From assembly GCA_023250175.1 (NCBI GenBank), contig JAHFBD010000056.1, forward strand, positions 1 through 11,337: a stretch of DNA of 11,337 nucleotides, written 5' to 3'. The position numbers were made by a program, and so were the translations under genes. Under the pieces are notes generated by a model. That model saw only the letters and a program-made list of their open reading frames with translations. It ran no database searches and was not told the origin of the DNA. Source of the stretch: Candidatus Melainabacteria bacterium (GTDB lineage Bacteria; Cyanobacteriota; Vampirovibrionia; 2-02-FULL-35-15). Shown one piece after another: positions 1 to 5,300 of the stretch (positions are counted from its first letter, which is position 1; each line of letters begins with the position of its first letter).

Positions 1-2256
1 ATCTTCTTTATCTGAGTTGTTGTTTGTTGTCTCTGGTATAGGTACGGGATCGTTTTGTCTTAGAGTTTCTGGTTTACTCTCTTCTGCTTTCTTTATCTTT
101 TCTTTTTCCACTTCCTCTTCCTTGTTTTCCTCAGCAGCTTGTTCTGTAATTTCATCTGTATTCTCAAGAATAGTATTTTGCCCTTCTTCTAAGAGATCTG
201 CTTTATCTTCATTGTCTTTAATAGCGTCTAAGCCATCTTCAATAAATTTGTTTTTATTATATAAAAAGGTATTGTGAAATAGCTTGATAAAAGGTCTAAA
301 ACGTTTAGCTCCAACTGGGACAGGGGCATATTCTTTTGGTTCTGTCCCAGGAAAAAAACGCTTTTTAATAGGACTTACTGTATATGGAGTAGCAAGTAAT
401 CCTGTTAGGGGATCAATTAAGAGTTCTTTTATCTTTGGTTCTGGAGGAAAACTACCAGGAATAGTATCTTTGTCTTCATAGTATTCTTTAACAAATTTTT
501 TCCAAACTTTAGCAACAATTGCACCACCAGTTACACCTTTACCGTGAATAGGTTTATTGTGATCATTCCCACCCCAAATAGCCACGGAGAGATCAGGAGT
601 AAATCCAATAAACCATACATCTCGAGATTCATCTGATGTTCCTGTTTTTCCTGCTACAGGTCTATCCTCTAGCTTAGCTAATGTACCCGTGCCTCGTTTT
701 ACTACGTCTTGTAAAACACTTATTAAAGTTGCTGTTGCATAATCTGAAGTGGCTCTTTGGGGAACAGGATTATTCTTTTCAACTATTCGTTTTTTTGGAT
801 CCTCTATTTTTCTAATTAAGATTGGTTTTATGTATATTCCCCCTCTTGCAAATGTAGAATAACTACTAGCTGCTTCAAGTGGAGTAATTGCACAACTACC
901 AAGTGCTACAGACAAATTAGGTGCTAGTTCTGTTTCTATTCCACAAGCCTTGGCTATTTCAATTACTTTTTCGATTCCGGCTTGTTTTGCTACTTTAACA
1001 GCAGGTATATTTCTTGAAAACGTTAATGCTTCTCTAACAGTAATATTTCCCCAATATTTACTATCAAAGTTTTTTGGAGTCCAAATCATATCGATGCCAT
1101 CTTGGAGTTCTAATTTTGCATCTTTAATTTTTGTTTCAGGATCAATAATTCCTTCTTCAAAAGCAGTAAGATATACAAATGGCTTGAAAGCAGAACCAAT
1201 TGTATGAGGGTGTGTTGCTCTATTCCATTGATGTTGCCAAAATCCCCCGACACCACCTACAAGGGCTCGTACTTGAGCTGTTTTTACATCTATTGCTACT
1301 AAACCATATTGGGTTACTCCATAGGGAGCTTCTTTTATCTCCTCATTTAATACTCTTTCTGCAATTGTTTGTGCAGCAGGGTCAAGCCCTGTATAAATTT
1401 TATATCCTTTTTCTTTTAGTTGGTTTACATTAAATCTTTTTTTTAATTCATCTAATACATATGAAAAATAATATGGATATAACTCAAACTGACCTGGTGA
1501 TGAATTAAATCTTAACTTTTCTTTTAAAGCTGACTTATATTGTTTTTGGGTTATGTAGCCAAACTCAAGCATTTTTTGTAAAACGAGTTCTTTTCTTTCA
1601 TTCGCAAGTTTTCTATGTGTTGAAAGCTGACTTGGAGCTTTAAGTAATCCAGCTAAGTAAGCAGCTTCTCCAAGTGTTAAGTTTGATGAGCTTTTATTAA
1701 AATATCTTTGAGCAGCTCTTTGAATACCATAAGCACGACTTCCCCAAAAAACTTGATTTAAATAAAGTTCAAGAATCTTATCTTTGTTGACTTTTCTTTC
1801 TAATTCGAGGGCAAGTAGTAGCTCTTTAAATTTCCTTGTAAAAGTTCTTCCTCTTTCTTCTTCTGGAATTAAGAGGTTTTTTACTAGTTGCTGGGTAATA
1901 GTGCTTCCACCCTCAATAATTCTCCCAGCTTGAAGATTTACAAAGAATGCTCTTATTATTCCTGGAGGATCTATTCCAAGGTGTTCATAAAATCCCTTAT
2001 CTTCTATTGCAAGGACTGCTCGCTTTAGATTTGGAGAAATTTCACTTAAAGGGACGACTTGTCTATCTTCAGAACCTTGTAAAAAACCAACAAAATTATC
2101 TCTGTAGTCATAAATCTCAATAGAGCTAATGGGCTCATAATTTGTAATGTTATTAAGATCTGGAAGTCCTAAATTGTCAATAATTCTTGGTAATGCCAGA
2201 TAAGTACCAGAAAGTACCCCTATTACAAAAACAATTAGAATGATGAACCTATTCAT
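1..2256 (-). CDS. Class A penicillin-binding protein (PBP1A family), C-terminus cut by window edge
   Basis: Bifunctional peptidoglycan synthase: an N-terminal GT51 transglycosylase polymerises lipid II and a C-terminal transpeptidase cross-links the peptides on the outer face of the inner membrane. The frame is open for 752 codons from ATG 2256 to base 1 with no stop. Residues 4-22 form the membrane anchor. GT51 motifs: EDKGFYEH (85-92, catalytic Glu85), GGSTITQQLVKN (116-127), RKFKE (141-145), and ILELYLNQVFWGSRAYG (161-177). Transpeptidase motifs: SAFK (355-358, catalytic Ser355), SRN (414-416), KTGT (537-540). All catalytic residues are present. After about residue 670 the tail becomes acidic and Glu/Lys-rich (low complexity), continuing past the edge. 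No Shine-Dalgarno is visible before ATG 2256, but this start places the anchor at the N-terminus as the family requires. The family assignment is firm; orthology to a particular named gene is not, so no symbol is given. Confidence 0.96.
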   Translation of the reverse strand, partial: MNRFIILIVFVIGVLSGTYLALPRIIDNLGLPDLNNITNYEPISSIEIYDYRDNFVGFLQGSEDRQVVPLSEISPNLKRAVLAIEDKGFYEHLGIDPPGIIRAFFVNLQAGRIIEGGSTITQQLVKNLLIPEEERGRTFTRKFKELLLALELERKVNKDKILELYLNQVFWGSRAYGIQRAAQRYFNKSSSNLTLGEAAYLAGLLKAPSQLSTHRKLANERKELVLQKMLEFGYITQKQYKSALKEKLRFNSSPGQFELYPYYFSYVLDELKKRFNVNQLKEKGYKIYTGLDPAAQTIAERVLNEEIKEAPYGVTQYGLVAIDVKTAQVRALVGGVGGFWQHQWNRATHPHTIGSAFKPFVYLTAFEEGIIDPETKIKDAKLELQDGIDMIWTPKNFDSKYWGNITVREALTFSRNIPAVKVAKQAGIEKVIEIAKACGIETELAPNLSVALGSCAITPLEAASSYSTFARGGIYIKPILIRKIEDPKKRIVEKNNPVPQRATSDYATATLISVLQDVVKRGTGTLAKLEDRPVAGKTGTSDESRDVWFIGFTPDLSVAIWGGNDHNKPIHGKGVTGGAIVAKVWKKFVKEYYEDKDTIPGSFPPEPKIKELLIDPLTGLLATPYTVSPIKKRFFPGTEPKEYAPVPVGAKRFRPFIKLFHNTFLYNKNKFIEDGLDAIKDNEDKADLLEEGQNTILENTDEITEQAAEENKEEEVEKEKIKKAEESKPETLRQNDPVPIPETTNNNSDKED

Positions 2257-2271
2257 AGTTAGTTAAAAAAT

Positions 2272-2302
2272 AAAAAGCCGGCAAAATAAACTACCGGCTT
2301 TT
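2272..2302 (-). terminator. Intrinsic terminator hairpin after the small exported-protein gene
   Basis: A perfect 9-bp stem, AAAAGCCGG (2273-2281) pairing with CCGGCTTTT (2294-2302), encloses a 12-nt loop. Read on the minus strand it is followed by a long T-rich run (CTTTTTATTTTTT). It lies 27 bp past the stop codon of the 2330-2800 gene, so it very likely ends that transcript. Its other side is only about 16 bp from the ATG of the PBP gene, so it also falls in the PBP leader or promoter region. A-tracts on the opposite strand make it potentially bidirectional. Confidence 0.85.
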
Positions 2303-2308
2303 ATTATA
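2303..2308 (-). promoter_or_regulatory. Candidate -10 box for the PBP gene, abutting the terminator stem
   Basis: On the minus strand this reads TATAAT, a perfect sigma-70-type -10 hexamer. It sits 22 bp after the stop of the upstream gene and directly before the hairpin stem. No convincing -35 is seen at 16-18 bp (AAGCTG or similar). Initiation about 7 bp downstream would make the PBP mRNA begin at or inside the hairpin, about 40 nt before ATG 2256. In AT-rich DNA a lone hexamer is weak evidence. Confidence 0.4.
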
Positions 2309-2329
2309 GCTTTAAGTATTGAATTCAGC

Positions 2330-2800
2330 TTAGCTTGAAAATGCTTTTGAAGCACCGTCAGCAGTCCATTCAATAGCATCAGGAATACCTTCTAATGCAG
2401 AGTGTAAACTAGCATATTCAAATGGTTTTTCCCAGCCAGTAACGAATCCTTTTCCACCCCAGAGTAATCCGCCTACTAAAGAGTGTACAGCAGCTCCTGG
2501 TGCAGCTCCAAATGTAATGCCAGCAAGTGTTTCACCAACACCATCTTCATCACCGAGTGCTCCTGCTACTGCTTTGGTTCCTTTGACAGCTCCACGAATT
2601 AGACCTGTTGTTGAACCAACGAGAACACCAGTTGTACTGCTGAGAGCAGCTCCAACAACTTTAAATGGTAAGCCTATTGTCCAACCAAGAATTGGATCTG
2701 TTTTTTTGCCACCTGAGCTTGCTTCATCTGCAAGTGCTACTGATGGTGCAAGTGTTGCAACAATTAATGCAAGTGCAATTAATTTTGATTTTTTTAACAT
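2330..2800 (-). CDS. Small exported Gly/Ala-rich protein, unknown function
   Basis: A 156-residue protein that I do not recognise. It begins with a classical signal peptide: lysines at 3, 4 and 6, a hydrophobic core at about 7-20, and an A-L-A site before Asp25. This suggests export and a mature form of about 132 residues. The mature part is rich in Gly, Ala, Val and Thr with closely spaced glycines: residues 40-82 (GWTIGLPFKVVGAALSSTTG and onward) and 91-122 (LAGITFGAAPGAAVHSLVGG). This resembles glycine-zipper-like membrane-associating segments, split by an acidic GDEDG turn at 83-87. The C-terminus (about 123-156) is more polar and aromatic. No cysteines or enzyme motifs are present. The start at 2800 is supported by AAAGGAG about 10 nt upstream. 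An intrinsic terminator follows, so it is probably monocistronic. An envelope role is inferred from export, composition and the PBP neighbour. Confidence 0.85.
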   Translation of the reverse strand: MLKKSKLIALALIVATLAPSVALADEASSGGKKTDPILGWTIGLPFKVVGAALSSTTGVLVGSTTGLIRGAVKGTKAVAGALGDEDGVGETLAGITFGAAPGAAVHSLVGGLLWGGKGFVTGWEKPFEYASLHSALEGIPDAIEWTADGASKAFSS

Positions 2801-2810
2801 TCTTTTTATG

Positions 2811-2817
2811 CTCCTTT
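2811..2817 (-). promoter_or_regulatory. Strong ribosome binding site
   Basis: On the minus strand this reads AAAGGAG, ten bases before ATG 2800. It is one of the clearest Shine-Dalgarno sequences in the window and fixes the start of the small exported protein. Confidence 0.75.
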
Positions 2818-2847
2818 TTTTAAGTTATTACGGTCCCTAAGATGTTT

Positions 2848-2875
2848 ATTAAAGCAAGTAGATAATATCTTGCAA
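2848..2875 (-). promoter_or_regulatory. Candidate sigma-70-like promoter for the small exported protein
   Basis: On the minus strand, TTGCAA (2870-2875) and TTTAAT (2848-2853) are separated by 16 bp, matching the -35/-10 consensus at 4/6 and 5/6. The implied start leaves a leader of roughly 40 nt with the AAAGGAG site in it. The call rests on hexamer matching in AT-rich DNA only. Confidence 0.35.
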
Positions 2876-2942
2876 ACTTAGAAGTGTATATTTTTTACAA
2901 AATGTATGGCATTACATATTAGGTTGATGTATAGCTATCATA

Positions 2943-2969
2943 TTGCAATGGGTAACTAACAGTTATAGT
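2943..2969 (+). promoter_or_regulatory. Weak candidate promoter for the unknown exported protein
   Basis: TTGCAA (2943-2948) and TATAGT (2964-2969) are spaced by 15 bp, shorter than the usual 17. If real, transcription would start near 2976. That supports a translation start at 3003 or 3009 rather than the TTG codon at 2943 that opens the longest reading of this frame. Confidence 0.25.
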
Positions 2970-3002
2970 AGAACAAAATTCAATAAAATAAGACAATTAT
3001 CA

Positions 3003-4124
3003 ATGAAAATGATTAAAAAAAATAAAGAAAGCTTTGTAAAAAATATATGTTGTTATGCAGCAACTATGATTTTACATATATTCTTTTTACATTTTATGTA
3101 CATGCCGGTTTTTTCGCAGACAGTTTTAAAAGGAGGAGTTGCTGCTCTAGTTGAAAAAGGGCAAAATATAAAGATTAGCTTTAATACCCCAATTAATTTT
3201 TACTTTAGCAATGTTGGGGATAATATAGTTGTATTTCTTCAAGAAGATATTGTTATTGAGGGTAAGGCTTATATATCTAAAGGAAGTCGGGTTGAAGGAA
3301 TAATTTCAAATATAAATGAGCCAGGAGTATTAGGAAAAGATGGCTCTTTTGAAATTGAATTTAATAAAATTGTTACACTGGATGGTACATCTATTCCTAT
3401 TGTGGCTTCTTGTAGTACAGATACTAAGACTGTTTCAGAAAAGGTTGCAAGTATTATTAGTTATGATGCTGCATTAGTTGCTTATGGTGGGGCTCATGGT
3501 TTGATTGCAGGGCTTCAGTATGGTGGTATACCTTTAGCTGTTGCTAGTCAGGGAATCAGCCTATTGGCTGGGGCTGGGGCTGGTTTAGGGGCAGGAATAA
3601 TAGGTTCAATTACTCGTAAAGGACAAGTTCCTATAATAGTAAATAATTCTGTTACCAATCTTGTATTAAAAAGTGATTTATACATTTTAGGAGAATTGCC
3701 ACAATTGGCAAATAATCAAAAGAAGGAAGAGGCTGAAAATAAAGAAAAAGAATATAAAGGGTTTAGATTTTTTCCTGAGACTGAGAGTAAAGATATTGAA
3801 CTTGTAATAAATAATATAAAGAAAGAACATAGTAAAAAATATGGAGACTATGTAACCTTAGGAATAAAAATAAAAAACAATTCAAATAAAAGTATTAGCT
3901 TATCTGATATTGTTTTGCAAAGTGACTCAAATAAGGAGACATTGCATGCAGATATTTTTCTCACAGGTAAGGAAGCTTTAAGAGCAATTAAACAACAGGA
4001 AGAAGTAATTACTAATCTTACTTTTTTAGTTAAACATCATATAGTAAAAGAATATTATTTAGCTTTAATTGATCCGTTGGATCAAAAAGAAATTCTTAGA
4101 GTGTATTTGAGAAAAAAGAGTTAA
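3003..4124 (+). CDS. Exported protein of unknown function with Gly/Ala-rich hydrophobic middle
   Basis: A 373-residue protein, not recognised. The frame is open from TTG 2943. I choose ATG 3003 because it gives a normal signal peptide: basic residues 2-14, hydrophobic core about 15-36, possible cleavage near V-F-S/Q (38-39). ATG 3009 is equally possible, and no Shine-Dalgarno separates them. Residues about 41-138 look beta-rich, with spaced Gly and a 'stiff' segment around residues 81-101 (DIVIEGKAYISKGSRVEGI). Similar strings occur in periplasmic proteins with an SH3/TrbI-like barrel, but this is only a resemblance. Residues 155-203 are hydrophobic and Gly/Ala-rich (LLAGAGAGLGAGIIG at 187-201), suggesting a membrane-associating hairpin. 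A Lys/Glu-rich linker (239-252) leads to a C-terminal domain (about 260-373) that may be Ig-like. It lies 58 bp before ilvE on the same strand with no terminator between them. Confidence 0.8.
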   Translation: MKMIKKNKESFVKNICCYAATMILHIFFLHFMYMPVFSQTVLKGGVAALVEKGQNIKISFNTPINFYFSNVGDNIVVFLQEDIVIEGKAYISKGSRVEGIISNINEPGVLGKDGSFEIEFNKIVTLDGTSIPIVASCSTDTKTVSEKVASIISYDAALVAYGGAHGLIAGLQYGGIPLAVASQGISLLAGAGAGLGAGIIGSITRKGQVPIIVNNSVTNLVLKSDLYILGELPQLANNQKKEEAENKEKEYKGFRFFPETESKDIELVINNIKKEHSKKYGDYVTLGIKIKNNSNKSISLSDIVLQSDSNKETLHADIFLTGKEALRAIKQQEEVITNLTFLVKHHIVKEYYLALIDPLDQKEILRVYLRKKS

Positions 4125-4141
4125 AGATTACTAAATTCTGT

Positions 4142-4147
4142 TACAAT
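4142..4147 (+). promoter_or_regulatory. Candidate -10 box for ilvE
   Basis: TACAAT matches the -10 consensus at 5/6 and lies in the short gap after the upstream stop codon. No good -35 is present at 17 bp. Initiation near 4154 would give a leader of about 28 nt carrying the GGAG site, and would leave ATG 4156 essentially leaderless. Co-transcription with the upstream gene is the alternative. Confidence 0.3.
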
Positions 4148-4172
4148 ATCAAATTATGCTGAAACAAACACT

Positions 4173-4176
4173 GGAG
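4173..4176 (+). promoter_or_regulatory. ilvE: Ribosome binding site that decides the ilvE start
   Basis: CTGGAG ends six bases before ATG 4183. The upstream in-frame ATG at 4156 has no Shine-Dalgarno, so the shorter start is preferred. Confidence 0.6.
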
Positions 4177-4182
4177 AAAAAA

Positions 4183-5139
4183 ATGGTAGTAAAAGAAGGA
4201 ACAGATTTAGATTCAATTGCTTATTTTGGTGGAAAGTTTGTTCCTTTAAAAGATGCTCAAATTAATATAATGACCCATGCTTTTCAGTATGGTACAGGAG
4301 TCTTTGAAGGTATTCGTGGTTATTGGAATGAAGAAGAAAAACAAATGTATATCTTTCGATTGAGAGAGCATTATGTGAGATTGGCTAATAGTTGTAAGAT
4401 CATCAGACTTGAATTAGATAAATCAGCTGATGAATTGTGTAATATTACGGTTGAACTAATGAAAAGAAATAAACCTGTTTGTGATATGTATATTAGACCA
4501 AATGTATATAAAGCAGGAATTAATGTGGGTCCATCATTGCTAAATAAAAATGGTAGTAATCCTACAGGTCTTTCAATTTGTACAATGCCAATGGGTGAGT
4601 ATTTAGATCTTGAAAAAGGATTGCATGTAAGTGTTTCAAGCTGGACAAGGCTTGAAGATAATGCTCTACCACCACGTGGAAAAATTCAAGGAAGCTATGT
4701 GAATACTGCACTTGCTAAAACAGATGCGATATTGTCTGGGTTTGATGACACAATTGTTTTGTCTAGTGATGGACAGGTCTCTGAAGGAAGTGCTATGAAT
4801 ATTTTTATAGTACGGGATGGAAAACTCATTACTACTCCAGTTACTTCTAATATTTTAGAAGGAGTTACAAGATCAACAATAATAGACCTTGCTAAGAGTG
4901 AGTTTGATGTTGAGACAGAGGTTAGACCAATTGATCGTTCTGAATTATATATTTGTGATGAAGTGTTCTTTTGTGGTACCGGTGCTCAAGTTAGCCCGAC
5001 TACGATGATAGATCATAGACCTGTTGGAACTGGAGCAATTGGAGCAATAAGTAAAAAATTGCAAGAACTATATTTTAATGTGGTCCGTGGACGAAATCAT
5101 CGCTATAAATCTTGGTGTACACCGGTTTTTACAGGCTAA
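4183..5139 (+). CDS. ilvE: Branched-chain amino acid aminotransferase
   Basis: A PLP-dependent fold-type IV transaminase that interconverts leucine, isoleucine and valine with their 2-oxo acids, using 2-oxoglutarate/glutamate. It catalyses the last step of branched-chain synthesis in the cytosol. The 318 residues from ATG 4183 match the usual length of about 300-310. Visible family signatures: THAFQYGTGVFEGIRGY near the N-terminus, the PLP-lysine segment RGKIQGSYVNTALAKTDA (Schiff-base Lys167), SEGSAMNIF with the PLP-contacting Glu201, TSNILEGVTRSTI, and DEVFFCGTGAQVSP. The C-terminus, YFNVVRGRNHRYKSWCTPV, fits the IlvE type rather than D-amino acid transaminase or aminodeoxychorismate lyase. 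Starting at 4156 instead would add nine residues. No other branched-chain biosynthesis gene is nearby, so the context says little about regulation. Confidence 0.95.
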   Translation: MVVKEGTDLDSIAYFGGKFVPLKDAQINIMTHAFQYGTGVFEGIRGYWNEEEKQMYIFRLREHYVRLANSCKIIRLELDKSADELCNITVELMKRNKPVCDMYIRPNVYKAGINVGPSLLNKNGSNPTGLSICTMPMGEYLDLEKGLHVSVSSWTRLEDNALPPRGKIQGSYVNTALAKTDAILSGFDDTIVLSSDGQVSEGSAMNIFIVRDGKLITTPVTSNILEGVTRSTIIDLAKSEFDVETEVRPIDRSELYICDEVFFCGTGAQVSPTTMIDHRPVGTGAIGAISKKLQELYFNVVRGRNHRYKSWCTPVFTG

Positions 5140-5241
5140 GAAGCTTATTTTTTTCTACCCCCGATAATTGGCTCTCATAATGCTTGCAACCTAGAGGTTT
5201 TATCCAAGGCTCATATTTCTATCAGCATGATCAATATGTAA

Positions 5242-5283
5242 AAAGCTCCTATAATAAGCTTCTAAAGCTTACACAGGAGCTTT
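5242..5283 (-). terminator. Two-tier hairpin terminator between the converging ilvE and EGF-repeat genes
   Basis: The outer stem is AAAGCTCCT (5242-5250) with AGGAGCTTT (5275-5283), a 9-bp perfect pairing. Inside it a second hairpin, AAGCTT-CTA-AAGCTT (5256-5270), forms a 6-bp stem with a 3-nt loop. Read on the minus strand, the structure follows the stop of the EGF-repeat gene by 17 bp and runs into CTTTTTAC, a modest T-tract. It is best assigned as that gene's terminator. On the plus strand it lies about 100 bp past ilvE and may also stop that transcript. Confidence 0.7.
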
Positions 5284-5300
5284 CTGCTAGAAAATTAACC

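Noticed and set aside
17..1433. Several plus-strand open frames opposite the PBP gene (17-277, 284-481, 950-1207, 1200-1433).
   Set aside because: All are antisense to a continuous 752-codon frame with every GT51 and transpeptidase motif in order. They show no domain or start signal.
2943..3002. Longer N-terminus of the unknown exported protein from TTG 2943.
   Set aside because: It would bury the signal peptide behind 20 polar residues, lacks a ribosome site, and overlaps the candidate promoter.
4156..4182. Upstream ATG start for ilvE.
   Set aside because: There is no Shine-Dalgarno before it, while GGAG is well placed for ATG 4183. The extra nine residues are not expected in the family.
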